DNA of 64,000 bases from assembly GCA_016808115.1 (NCBI GenBank), contig JAEQBH010004109.1:409719-473718 (forward strand). Direction: 5' to 3'. Positions within the stretch are counted from its first letter, which is position 1. The number at the start of each line of letters is the position of its first letter. This document shows, one piece after another, positions 1 through 10,237 of the stretch. Under the pieces are notes generated by a model, which was not told the DNA's origin, did not search any database, and saw only the letters and a list, made by a program, of their open reading frames with translations. Source of the stretch: Tetrastigma voinierianum. Lineage: Eukaryota; Streptophyta; Magnoliopsida; Vitales; Vitaceae. The translations under genes were made by a program, and so were the position numbers.

Positions 1-1080
1 AAAATCGATGTCCATATACCCTAAATGAAGGGAGAATCCTTTCTTTCCATATTTTTGTAGTTGTCACCCTAAGTTTGGAATGTCTAGGTGCGTACTCGGT
101 GTAGCTAGCGGGTTGAGAAAGCGTAAAAGGTCAGCTTATGTTAGATGTGAGGGCATGTATTACTAATTGCATGTGTTACCAATGTAAAACACGCACTAAA
201 CTATATCTAATTTAATAAATGTGCACATTGGGCAAAATCTTTACTTAATTAGTTATTTCTTTATGATAGAAATTGCAGTATTTTATTTTAATGGGTGAAC
301 AATAACCTATGAAGCAGAGATAGGTACATGCATTTATATACACAGGGAAAGTCGGGTAAGTGGAGGGGTCTAGCGGTCCCTCTTAAAAACCACTATTGAG
401 GCTCTTATCGCCCTTTTGTCAGAACTTTCCTAGACATGTATAGTCCACCTGAAGTACCATAATGTTCAGGTTTAGAAACCACTATATAATTTGCACATTT
501 CTATCATAAAGATAAAACTACCAAATTATGTATCCAATTCATAATTCACATTGGGTAGATTATGAAAATAATTTAGCATCTCATCTAATTAATTATATAA
601 ATATATACATTTCTATGGGATAAATTTTATTATATTAAGTATAATTAATTACAAGTTTATGTCTCATTCTTTATGTGATCTTAACTTAATAAATAATTTT
701 ATTAATTAAAATTGTTGTGGCTATTCCTTAACTAACAAGGTATTTTGATCACTTGGACATTTTATAAGGTTTTAGTTGTGCTTTCTAAATTAGGCACTAA
801 ACTTAAGTTTTATGTATAATATCAAATTTTATTTGAATAGCATAATTAAACACTCTTATTATGCTATAAAAATTGTATAATTAATCATAATTATTACACA
901 CAATTTGATTTCATACAAAAGAATCAAAGCATAAATAATATATTCATGCATGAAAGCCTTAAAATTTGTAAAATTTTATTAGCATTATTTTTAAATAAAA
1001 ACATGATTTGAGCAATTAATAAATGATAACCCAAACATGTAATGAATACGAGGCGTATAGAATTAAATATATATTACTTT
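1..1080. other. AT-rich stretch with no recognisable gene
   Basis: No frame here shows codon structure, a conserved motif or splice-like organisation. The sequence is AT-rich with short A and T runs. It may be decayed retrotransposon interior belonging to the primer-binding-like site at 1590, but nothing proves this. Confidence 0.5.
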
Positions 1081-1088
1081 AACACACA

Positions 1089-1166
1089 AGCCAAGTTGGC
1101 TTGGTGGAAGAACTCTTAATTGAACCTTTGCTCATAGGTTCAGGCAATGTAACATTTTTTTTTTTA
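1089..1166 (+). repeat. possible tRNA-derived SINE fragment
   Basis: A segment resembling a pol III A box (TTGGCTTGGTGG) is followed about 40 bp later by a B-box-like GGTTCAGGC and then a run of T. That order matches plant SINEs of the kind ending in oligo-T. The B box is imperfect and no target duplication was found, so this is a weak call. Confidence 0.25.
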
Positions 1167-1589
1167 AACTTCAAAAGGATTTCCGGCAAACCCTTTATAT
1201 TACTAAAGCCCAAAATAAGGCTTGTGAAAATTTGAAAATAAAAGGCCACTTATAAAATAAATGGGAATTTAGATAAAATAAGAACTATGACCCAAATAAT
1301 TTTATAAAAAAGCTGTTTTGTTGTTTTTTAAGTCATAACTCTTCGTATGTTGAACCACCATTAAGGACCTTCATCCGAGAGAAATAAAACATACATTTGA
1401 TGTCCCATATAATCACATAATACATTAAAACAAATGAAATGTGATTTAATGCTTCTAAAACAATGAAAAAGGTCAAATCCAAGAGATCTAAAAATACGGA
1501 AAATTGAGATCATGTCGCAAATTTTCATGTCTTTGCAAATTTTTTTTTAAGAATATAAAACTTGGAAAATCAAAGGCGAGTGTAACCAT

Positions 1590-1880
1590 GCTCTGATACC
1601 AAATGCAAAGACTTATATGTCAGCAGTCATGTTTATAATATGGAAACATGAAGTAAATAAATTATACATACCTCAGCCATTAATTCACGAAACTCGATAT
1701 TGAAAACCTCAGGAACTTTAAACTTTTCCCTTGCTTTTACTCTCACTATTTGATGGTATTCTTAAAATGAATTGTTTTTCGGTGAAGTAGCAAGAGAGGA
1801 CCTAGATATATTTATAGATTCTCCCATCGAGAATCCACGTCTTTATGAACCATCACCACTTTGAAATTGAGTTTTAGAAT
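1590..1880 (-). mobile_element. LTR-end remnant with initiator-Met primer-binding site (minus strand)
   Basis: GCTCTGATACCA at 1590-1601 is the exact complement of the common retrotransposon primer-binding site TGGTATCAGAGC, so an element on the minus strand is implied. The expected LTR lies to the right, and a TATA-like CTATAAATATA occurs there on the minus strand near 1807-1820. The far edge of the LTR is not visible and no coding region can be tied to it. Confidence 0.35.
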
Positions 1881-2139
1881 TTCAAAAGTTCAACGATGCA
1901 CCCGCCCGAGTCTGGGGCATCCCGGTCTTCATGATGGTGGAACCTTGCCTTGGGCTCTCATTAGTCATGCTTCTAATTACCTTGAAAAAAAAACAAAAGA
2001 AAAAGCAAGAATCAAACCCCTCTTTATTGAATCATAAAAGTCCTCAAGCTTGTTGTTCATGGAGTCATCTATTTGGTCTTGTACCATGGTGTCAATCAAG
2101 TATGTATTTCACGGATCATCCTCTTCCTTGTCAAGGCTT

Positions 2140-3000
2140 GGCTTCTTCATTGTGTTAAAGATGTTGAGCTCAAGAATCATGTCCTCAAATGTGATATGCA
2201 TGCACCATTCCTACCGTTGATGAGAGCATTGGTAGTAGCAAGGAATGGTCTACGTAAAATAATTGGATCATGGTGTGGCCCTTTCATAGTTGGTTCGGTA
2301 TCCAAGATAACAAACTCAACTAGGAAGTAAAAATTGTTGACTTGCACCAAGACATCTTCAACTATCCCCTAGGGATCTTCACTTATCTATAGCTTATGAG
2401 AGGGTGATATTGGTTGGTTTTAGCTCTCCCAATTACGCAAGTAGCTTGTAGAAGGAGTATGGTAAAAGATTCACACTAGCACCCAAGTCTAGCAATGCTT
2501 GCCCGATGTTTGAATCTCCTATCTTGACTGAAATTGTGGGGCATCCTGGATCTCTATATTTCATCGACGCCTTGTTTTCAATGATGGAACTTACTTGCTC
2601 GGTGAGGAATGCCTTTTTATCAATATTCAACCCTCTTTATACTGTGCATAAGTCTTTGAGGAATTTTGCATATGGTGGTACTTGTTTGATCATGTCAAGC
2701 AAAGGAATATTTACCTTAACTTGCTTGAGAACCTCAAAAGATTTTCGGGAGAGTGGTTTAACTTCTTTTTACCTTTAAGTTCATTAGGGAATGGAAGAGG
2801 AGTGTGGTGTGCCATGCTTCCTTCTTTGATGATAACCCTCACGGGTTTCTTCTCCCCTTCTTTGGAAGCTTTATCATCATTTTCTTGTTCAGTTGCTGCT
2901 CTTTCTCCATCTTTTTTTACAATTTTCAGCATCTTTCTATTCAAGTGATAGAGGTGAAGATGGCTGATTACTTGCTTGCCATTTCTTAGTGTCATGATGG
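2140..3000 (-). pseudogene. Ty3/gypsy aspartic protease remnant (Athila/Tat-like)
   Basis: Reading leftward, TLRNGK near 2995 marks the usual end of gag. A proline- and lysine-rich linker follows, then a retropepsin-like domain. The active-site region reads DLGASVNLLP (2433-2630), with DLG in place of the catalytic DTG/DSG; this replacement is common in this plant gypsy group. Beyond a frameshift near 2430 the match continues to about 2140, with a PRG-VEDVLVQV-like stretch and GRPFLATTNALIN-like residues on another frame. No reverse transcriptase follows. It is continuous with the gag remnant at 3110-4105 and is a truncated, frameshifted fossil. Confidence 0.8.
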
Positions 3001-3109
3001 CTTTAATTTATCGTATGTGTGCTGGTTTTCCTTCATTGACAACCACTTCATGCATACCTCTTGGGTTTTGTTGAGGTTGAGATGAAAAATCTTCCTCTCT
3101 CTTGAGAAG

Positions 3110-4105
3110 TGTGTAAGTTGGCAAACTTTGAGAGAGTGTTTTGCATACTATCCATCTTGAGAGCCATGTCATTTTGAGACATTTCCATGTTGTCCATCCT
3201 AAGGGAAAGTTGCTTATTCATCCCCTTTGCTCACCTACAAAATCATCAACCTTACTTGTCAATTTCAGTAAGGCTTGTTCAAGTGCTTTACCTGAATGAT
3301 TTTTCCCTTCACTGAAATTATGATTTTGTTTCCATGAGAGATTTGGATGATTCCTCCAATTTGGATTGTAGGTATAGCCATAGTTGCTGGAGTTTCTAAA
3401 TTGAGGAGTCTTGTATTGATCTACAAAGTTTGCATGTCCTCCTTGTTGTGTCTCTTCCAATGGCATATATGGACATTGCTCCATGGTGTGTTCATTATAG
3501 GAGCAAGTAGAGCAATAAGTGGGTTGTTTGTTGTTGATTTACATTGATTTTACTTCATGCATGCCCTTGCTTTCAAGTTCTTCAAATTTCCTTGATAGTT
3601 GAGCAACTTTGGCCTTAAGAGCCATATCTTCCTCCACATGATCCATACCTCCTCTAGGTGTAGATTGAGGTCTAGCTTGACCCATCTCTTTTAGTTGAGA
3701 TACTTCCCACCCCTTAGACATCTCAGCCACTTGATTCAAATAAGCCATGGCCCCATCTCCATTCTTTGTCAAAAAGGAGCCATTGCACATGCTTTCCACA
3801 AGTCTCTTATGATCTAGGCTTAGGTCGTCATAGAAGTAGTCTACTAGCATCCAAGTGGCATACCCATGGTGTGGACACTCGTTGACGGCCTCCATAAATC
3901 TCTCCCATTTTGCATAGAAGCTCTCATCCTCTCTACTTGCAAAGGTATTAATTTGCCTCTTAAGTGAGAGGGTCTTTTGAACTAGGAAAATTTTCTTTAG
4001 AAATTGATCTTGAAGTTTGGCCCATGTTTGGATACTCAAGGAAGGTAGGGTTCTCATCCATTGCTTTGCCTTATCCCTCAAAGTGAAAGGGAAAAGAATG
4101 ACCTT
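3110..4105 (-). pseudogene. Ty3/gypsy gag remnant
   Basis: The frame at 3539-4081 is a typical retrotransposon gag (capsid) domain. It has LRDKAKQW-LPS near its start, a WERF motif, and CPHHG followed by W-(x)n-YFYDDL and an S-NG-AM-YL-VAEMS stretch. The next frame (3218-3484) carries the YNPNWRNHPNLSW segment seen between capsid and protease in this group. A coiled-coil-like SLRMDNMEMSQN stretch follows on a third frame up to 3000. The 5' end of gag is lost at about 4105, where the sequence turns into unrelated AT-rich DNA. No LTR of this element was found. The protein would have been a capsid for cytoplasmic particles, but it is not functional here. Confidence 0.85.
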
Positions 4106-4572
4106 TATTATATAGCTTTTATTAATGTTGATTTAATTTCTAATGTAATATGATGCTCTATAATATAATATTTATTAGGTTGAAATGCATTTTGAGTTTT
4201 AATATATTTTATTTATTGAAATTTTATTTATTTAATATAAATTTTTATTTATATTTAAATAAAATTAAAAGTATTTCATATATCATATTCTTAAAATATT
4301 CTAATTTGAAAAAAAAATAAAGATTTGAATAATAAATCATGATTTGAAGTTGAAAATGAAGATTGTTGGTTGGAGTTGGAACTCTAAAAAGTGGGTCTCA
4401 TCATCTCCAAATATGGAAGAGATGCCGATTTAGAGTTGAAAATTGAGATTTATAGTTTGAGTTGCTCAAATGTTGTCCAAGCTATAGGGAAGTATGCCAT
4501 AAATCATATTTTCCAATTGAGTATTTCATAGAAGATAGTTATCTTTATCCAATTTGATTGTAAAATAGTGAT
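4106..4572. other. AT-rich spacer, nothing recognised
   Basis: The sequence changes sharply from gag to very AT-rich DNA at about 4106. No coding, terminal-repeat or RNA signal is visible before the MITE at 4575. Confidence 0.5.
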
Positions 4573-4574
4573 TA

Positions 4575-4782
4575 GGGGCTGTTTGGTTCCTATTTTCAAG
4601 AACAATTTCTTCATTCTGAGAAAAAAAAAAAAAACTAAAAACTTGGTAACAAGGGGACCCCATTTTTTGTATTCTCCGTTGTCTCAAAACCCCCTATTTT
4701 TAATGAACACAATTTTGGTGTTCTTTATATTTCCAAAAACTGTTTTTAGAATAGTTTTCAAGAACACGAACCAAACCGGGCC
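4575..4782. mobile_element. MITE with terminal inverted repeats, flanked by TA
   Basis: The left end reads GGGGCTGTTTGGTTC and continues to TTTTCAAGAAC. The right end, reverse-complemented, reads GGCCCGGTTTGGTTCG and then TTCTTGAAAAC, so both ends share about 30 bp of imperfect inverted repeat. TA lies immediately outside each end (4573-4574 and 4783-4784), as expected for a target duplication. It is 208 bp long and non-coding. The superfamily is not resolved. Confidence 0.7.
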
Positions 4783-4856
4783 TAAGCATTTGCATTGTCG
4801 TTATTGAGTTGAATAATAGTGGAGAACAATGTCTCACAAATTTTAAGTTGATGAAG

Positions 4857-5215
4857 TGATACGATCCCATACCGGCTCTACATAAAGTTCTGGAGTGATA
4901 CTTAAGCTTGATAGGTTCTCTACCTATCAATCGGTCTTTTGGGTTGGGCTTTCTTATTAGGCTTGAGTACTTATCATTGATGCTTTCATTGAGAACCAAT
5001 TGAGAGCCAATGTGTATCGGGAAAGAGCTACCTAGAAAAATTTGTTGTCGATTGCACGAGTGGGTGCAGAGTGAATGTTATCCATAGTGTGAGTCGTCCA
5101 TGGACGTTTGGCTTCTCTAGGAGTGGACAATGATACAATCCCACATCGGTTCCACATAAGGTTGATGGATTCTCTCACCTATCAGACCGATTTTTTGGGT
5201 TGAGCTCGGATAACA
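4857..5215 (+). mobile_element. TRIM-like element (two short direct terminal repeats)
   Basis: Two related segments lie in direct orientation. One (about 4857-4960) starts TGATACGATCCC and the other (5131-5215) starts TGATACAATCCCACATCGG. Both share ACCTATCA and TTTTGGGTTG in the same order, and the second ends in TAACA. They enclose about 170 bp of non-coding DNA, with a purine-rich AGGAGTGGACAA directly before the second repeat, suitable as a polypurine tract. That is the layout of a terminal-repeat retrotransposon in miniature. Confidence 0.5.
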
Positions 5216-5805
5216 ATATCTGATCTTCAAGCATACTGTGGTTGCAGAAAAAAGTTACTGAAATGAAAATTGAACGGAAAGAAACTAGATTTCTGGATTA
5301 ATGAGAAGAAAAATTATGCATTACAATCTAAAACTAAGTTCTGTTTCTTCGTTGCAGCTGGTACATTTGTTGTATGAGCTGCTGTTGCAGAGGCTCTTCT
5401 TGTTGGTAGGTTTATTGTACGTAGCTACGGTTGCTGGACGCTTTGACCTGGGATGTGCTGCCATTCAAAATCCTGAAATTTCCCCACTTTTCTTTTCTTT
5501 TCTTTTTTTTTGTTTTTTCCGAATGAAGAGAGCTAGCTTCACACTTCGAATACAGACTTTTCTCCCAAAGTAATACAATTGTTTCTTTTGAAAAAAAATA
5601 AATACCAATCTAATACGTTAACTTTTTGAAAATAATGTTGAAATAGGTTATTGGCTTATAGTCGAAGCATGATTTTGAGAACACTGATTTGGTATTTTTT
5701 TAAAAATAAAAAACGTATTAAATTAGTTTTTTTTTTTTTTAAAGTATTATTTTAGGAAAAAACTGTGGAATACAATACCCACTCCCAAAGGTAAAGGTGG
5801 AATAA

Positions 5806-5973
5806 TCAGAGCTTATTAGATGGCGACGGAGAAATGTGCGGCACTGGAGTTGGTAGAACGGTGAAGGCAAATATCCCACTTACTGCAGCTGCGATGGCTC
5901 CCGCAACAAACACTGGCAAATTACCCCCACCAAATAAATTATCCACAGGTCCGCTAACCACAGAAACCAGCAT
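5806..5973 (-). CDS. sucrose transporter exon 4 (C-terminus)
   Basis: The last exon follows AACAG and begins MLVSVVSGPVDNLFGGGN. It runs through the last helix (VFVAGAIAAAVSGIFAFTVL) to a short Pro/Ser tail and a TGA at 5808-5806. It is uninterrupted. Confidence 0.9.
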   Translation of the reverse strand: MLVSVVSGPVDNLFGGGNLPVFVAGAIAAAVSGIFAFTVLPTPVPHISPSPSNKL

Positions 5974-6626
5974 CTGTTTCACCATTTATTCACCAACCAC
6001 AGATTACTAGTTAGTTTTACAAATAGCCTCCATTTTATAATTAATGAAAAAAAAAAACTCTACCATAAAGTATACGTATGCTTATCATAAATTAAATATC
6101 TCAATTTTTTCTTCTTTTTTCTTAGACTATAAGATGTCCTTATAGGATTGTGTACACACGAAAAACGTCTTTAGAGACATACCACATGATCCAGACTAAC
6201 CCCATACAAATCGGGATGGATCACAAGGATGATACAACTCTATCATAGAACAAAGCTAGAGAGACCCCAACCATCTCACCCTTACCTTCTTGCTTGATGG
6301 TTCAATTTTTTGTTCTAGGAACCTAGAAATGTTAGCTATAAAATATTAAGGCTATATTTGGTTCTAAGAAAAGGAGAAACAATAGTATGGAAAATCATTT
6401 TAATGGAAAGTGCATAAGAAAAAAATATAGTGAAAAATATTGTAATATTTTACCTAACTCTCATGAAAATTAAGCTAGAACCCAATAAGAAAAGGAACCG
6501 GAAAAATGTGTTTTGTATTGTACCTCTATAATATTGGGTTCCCCATTATGTATGTATATATTTGTATACTTTTATATTCCTATAAAATATGAAATAGGAG
6601 AGAAAAATTAAATTTTACAAAAAATG

Positions 6627-6665
<39 letters not shown>

Positions 6666-9318
6666 TTTATAGATTTCTTTTCTTTTTTCTCTTAGATGAC
6701 CCTTTAAACCATATCCACACAGACTAATCCCTATTCAAACCGGGATGGACCATAAGAGCTGTAAAGATCTACCTTATAACACAACTGCATTCTTAAGGTT
6801 TTACCTCGAGACTATTAGTTAAGATAGGGAAAACCCAACTATCTTACCTACATGTTTCGTGTTATAAAATTTACTTTGTTAAAGCAAAATTAGTAGTTGA
6901 TTTTAGATTTTAGCAGCTTATACAGTTTAACATTAATGTTGCTGTGAGATCCGACCTGTGGTAGCACTATAGCCAGGTTCAAAACACCTAGAGAAAGCCC
7001 TGTACGATTAAAAAAAAGATCAAGAATTAAGGAGAATGTCAGTACACACTGTGCAAAAAATTATAAATCAGATTTGTGAAATGATTTATTTTTCAAGGAA
7101 AACCTTTGGCAATTAATACATATAATTTACCTTGACCGGCACCAGAAGAACTGGAATATATGGATGCTAGGGCAAAAGGAATACTGTAAGTGATCTGCAC
7201 AAAAGGATCTGTTTGGTGAAAATCTCGGAAAATAGGTTAATTAGTTTGTTACCCTACATATAATTTCACTATACACTTATTTCTCAAAAAGTATTTTTTT
7301 ATTTGTCAGACCATGAGATGTTTTAGACTAATCCTCATTCGAGTCAGGAGAAACCATAAGAACGGTAAAACATTACCACATAACACAATTACATTCTTAA
7401 GGCTCGAACTATAGACCATTTGGTTAAGTTATGAGAGACCTTACCGTCTCACATTCATGTTAGGTGGTAAAATTTTCTTTCTATAAGCTACATTTAATAC
7501 AAATATTGAAAAATTAGTAAATATTGGATTTTGTTTTGAATATATTTAATTTAAGAAATAAGTTTAATATAGAAGTTTTTCTCAAAAAAAAAGAAAGAAT
7601 TTTAATATAGAAGTTAATAGGTTTTTTGAGCAAAGTGTCTACGCCTTCAAGAAAAGGCCTTCATAGTGTTAAGTTAAAATTTATATATATATGGACCTTA
7701 ATTTTCATCTCTATATGAAGTAGAACACCACAATCCACCTCCTTGGAGGTCTAGCATCCTCATAAGCACATTTCGTTTTAGAGATCGACTTTTGATCTAG
7801 CATTTATAACGACCACAACTCTTGTAAATATTACAGTCCAAGGCTGCAGCCTTTGCCTCCCGAGTTTGTCCACCCAAATTTTGCTTATGTGTTGAGCCTT
7901 CCCCTCAAGAATTCACTATAAATTTTTTTTTTCTCAAAAAGTGTCTTTCTAAAAGATAAATTTAACACAAACATTGATTTTTGTTTTCAAAATTAATCTA
8001 AAATTGTAAAAGGAAGGAAGGAAGGAAGGAGGGAGTAGTACTAACCGCTTGAGGTATGCCCAAAATGGCAAAGATGGCCCATGCAAAAATCTTAACTTCA
8101 GCGGAAGGGACCATGCTTCTCCCTGCTGCTGCAGCTTCATGTCTGTGAGATCTTGCCATCTTTGTGGCGGCAACAGTGAGTGCCAAGCAAATCGCCAGTA
8201 TGAAATTCCCAACACCCATACCCTCTTCACCCCCACCCATCAGGCTATTGGCTCGATCGCCAACGACATCAACCTAAACACCTGAGTTCAGCATCAACCC
8301 CAGAGACCCAGCGTGAACGCCCTTATCATACAGATTCGAATTCTCTCCGTCGACTGTCCCACCGTAGATTTCTTTCCCCATCCAGTCTGTGTCGAACAAT
8401 AGGAAGCCAAACCAGGCAAGCCAGTTCAAGCTCGTTACAAGTTAGCATCCATGGGGCGGGATAAGTTCCCGAATGCAGAAAAGATTTGCCCGAAGAATGG
8501 TGATGGAATCTCGTCTCCATCTTCTTCGTCGTCGTCGTCGTCTTCTTGTTGTTGTTGTTCTTTCTGCTTCTTTTTCTCGTTTTCTCCCTTGGTTTCGCTC
8601 TGTTGATGTTGGGTTGGATTATGTGGACGTTCTTTCACCATAACCACGGCGGTGGAGGTTAAGATGATGAGGAGAATGATAGCGAAAATGAAGCAGGTTT
8701 TGAGGTTGGCGCAGTAGACATCGCAAGCTTTGTTTAGGTGAAGGAAGACCTTATGGAAGTCGGAATAAGAGCCGGCGGCGTAGCCCAGGACGTTCCCGAC
8801 CGCCATGAAAAACGAGAAGTAGGCGTTCGCCGTCCTTGTTTTCTTCTGGTTATGCCCCGACATGTCGGCCAATAGAGCCCGGCAGGGGCCTTGCATCATG
8901 TTGTTGGCGACGTCGAGCACCCAAAAACCTACGACGAACACGACAACTGCGCGAACCTTTGTCTTCTTCTCGGGATTATCACCCGCAGCTCTCCCAATGT
9001 CGGCGGCGAAGCCGATGAGGATGACAGCGAGAACGACGAGGATGGTGCCGGCGATGATGAAAGGGCGGCGGCGCCCCCAGCGGGAGGTGCAGTGGTCGCT
9101 GTAGTAGCCAACCAATGGCTGGATGATCATCCCGGAGACGGGACCGCAGAGCCAAATGAAGGGAAGCCCAAGTGTGAGGACGCCGGGGAGCTGAACGTAA
9201 GGGTCAAGAGAAAGCTGAAGACGCCGAATTGAACACCAGCAGCTATGGATGCTACAGCTATTATCTTCCTTAATGGCGAGGGACGACGGTGTTGGGCGGC
9301 CTCAGAAGCCGGTTCCAT
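5806..9318 (-). CDS. sucrose transporter, SUC2/SUT1 type (4 exons; exon 1 frame-disrupted)
   Basis: This gene encodes a plasma-membrane sucrose/proton symporter of the major facilitator superfamily, type I plant SUT/SUC clade, which usually works in phloem loading or sink import. It is read as the exons 9318-8046, 7194-7131, 6999-6956 and 5973-5806. The first ATG gives MEPASEAAQ and then LRKIIAVASIAAGVQFG, the conserved first helix. Further landmarks are IIQPLVGYYSDHC, the SRWGRRRPFI loop after helix 3, QGPCRALLAD, TRTANAYFSFFMAVGN, a long acidic central loop, ITYSIPFALAS, GLSLGVLNLAIV and GGGNLPVFVAGAIAAA. It ends SPSPSNKL and TGA. All three introns have GT-AG ends and consistent phase, and the 64-bp and 44-bp middle exons fit the clade. 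Exon 1, however, has indels near 9220-9137, 8455, 8284 and 8225, so it is either a recent pseudogene or a sequence with base-call errors. I am sure of the family; paralogue number is unknown. Confidence 0.93.
6130..6300 (-). repeat. SINE-like repeat, copy 1 (intron 3)
   Basis: This is a more diverged copy. It keeps AGACTAACCCCAT, CGGGATGGATCA and GAGAGACCCCAACCATCTCAC in the same order as copies 2 and 3. Confidence 0.4.
6630..6662. repeat. (AT)n microsatellite in intron 3
   Basis: An uninterrupted AT dinucleotide run of about 16 units. Confidence 0.9.
6690..6870 (-). repeat. SINE-like repeat, copy 2 (intron 3)
   Basis: It carries the same blocks as the copy at 7300-7475: AGACTAATCC, CGGGATGGACCATAAGA, TTATAACACAA and CATTCTTAAGG. 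Its A/G-rich tail on the minus strand is AAGAGAAAAAAGAAAAG. Confidence 0.45.
6956..6999 (-). CDS. sucrose transporter exon 3
   Basis: This is a 44-bp exon between TACAG and GTCGGA. With the base carried over from exon 2 it encodes GLSLGVLNLAIVLPQ and finishes in phase 0. It is too short to be found as an open frame, but both neighbours and the conserved residues fix it. Confidence 0.9.
7131..7194 (-). CDS. sucrose transporter exon 2
   Basis: This is a 64-bp exon between TGCAG (acceptor) and GTAAAT (donor). It encodes ITYSIPFALASIYSSSSGAGQ plus the first base of the next Gly codon. It joins exon 1 in phase 0 and leaves phase 1. Confidence 0.9.
7300..7475 (-). repeat. SINE-like repeat, copy 3 (intron 1)
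   Basis: Read on the minus strand it contains a B-box-like AGTTCGAGCC, a shared body, and an A-rich tail (AAATAAAAAAATAC). The shared string GACTAATCC and the TTCTTAAGG region match the two copies in intron 3. It has the same orientation as the host gene. Confidence 0.45.
7640..7905. repeat. dispersed repeat in intron 1 (shared with 15998-16320)
   Basis: It contains CAACACCA-AATCCAC-type and CATCCTCAT-GCACATTTC blocks, ACGACC-CAACTCTT and a CAAGGCT block. The same blocks occur at 15998-16320. Motifs of this kind recur in plant non-autonomous repeats. Ends were not resolved. Confidence 0.5.
8046..9318 (-). CDS. sucrose transporter exon 1 (with frameshifts)
   Basis: The long first exon ends at GGCATACCTCAAGCG|GTTAG with the GIPQA codons in phase 0. 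Residues 1-32 are clean (9318-9223). At 9222-9137 the helix 1 to helix 2 region, which in the family holds the conserved PHTWAS segment, is scrambled by several single-base gains and losses. The frame then stays open from 9136 to about 8460. At 8455 two bases are missing after RPM; at 8284 a TAG follows LNSGV; one or two more indels lie at 8225-8200. Codons between the breaks match the family closely. Confidence 0.88.
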
Positions 9319-9430
9319 ACTTGCTTTTTTCCTTTTTCTTTTTCTTTTTTTAAAAATTTGGGTTTTTTTTTCTTTTTTTTGTTTTCGTTCTTTTAGTAAT
9401 CTTTTTAATGAAAATAGATCGGAGGAAGAA

Positions 9431-9451
9431 TATATATATATAGATATATAT
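9431..9451 (-). promoter_or_regulatory. TATA-like core promoter of the sucrose transporter
   Basis: An alternating TATATA run about 115-130 bp upstream of the ATG is the only TATA-like element in the right place. The interval to the ATG is a purine-rich leader on the minus strand (AAAAAGAAAAAGGAAAAAAG). Low sequence complexity makes the exact TATA position uncertain. Confidence 0.4.
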
Positions 9452-9519
9452 GGTAAGGTAGTTTATGGGGGGAGGCTTTGCATGCGAGAAAGTCGATGAA
9501 AGTTGGAGTCAGGTAGAAT

Positions 9520-9963
9520 AGTAAGGGATTGAGAGGGCAAATAGAAAGAGAGATTTACGTAAAACCATCCTTGAGGTGCTGAGTATTCGAGAAGAAAACG
9601 GGGGTCATTTCTTGCATATATTTTGCCTATTATTAAATAGGGTGAAATTTATAAAAAGCTTGTTAATATAGAAAGCAGGTTTTTATCGTTGGGTGTTATT
9701 TTCTCTTGAAATAGATAAAATTATCATCTAACAATGTAAAACTTGTTATCATATGAGAACACGTTTTTTTATAACCGAACCCAATTAAATAAGGAGATTT
9801 GGTAATAATGAATTCGTTGACGATGATAGGTACCAGGACGAGGTGATATCTTCTGCATGCATGCGGCTCCTTAATTTGGAGTATATATAACTTTCCACGG
9901 AGGAAAACACAATGAAAATAGGATGGAAAATAAACAGAGAAAACTATGTTATATATATATGGG
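9520..9963. other. upstream region of the transporter, no gene
   Basis: AT-rich DNA with no coding signal. It may hold promoter elements, but none is specific enough to name. Confidence 0.5.
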
Positions 9964-10237
9964 GGTATCAATTTCAGACTAATTGAAAAATTAGGAAAAA
10001 ATAATCTTATTTTATAAAGAAGTCCTAATATTTGATAAAAAAAATCTCAATATTTCATAAAAAAAGACAGAAGATGCGAGTCTTAATTAGTAATTAAGGT
10101 TTACATAAGTTGTATCAAATGGTTACATGACTTCTACATATGGCTCATTCACTTGCAACCCTCTTAATCAAATTTTTGGATGGGTTTCAAATAATATTAT
10201 TTGATCATCATTTTCCAAATAGTTTGAAATTGATACC
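9964..10237. mobile_element. MITE-like element with 20-bp inverted ends
   Basis: The left end GGTATCAATTTCAGACTAAT matches the reverse complement of the right end, GGTATCAATTTCAAACTATT, at 17-18 of 20 positions. The 274-bp interior is AT-rich and non-coding. No clear target duplication is seen in the low-complexity flanks. Confidence 0.6.

Noticed and set aside
8836..9232. Plus-strand frames of 60-113 aa opposite exon 1 of the transporter
   Set aside because: They are antisense shadows of the GC-rich exon; the minus-strand reading is fixed by family motifs and splice sites.
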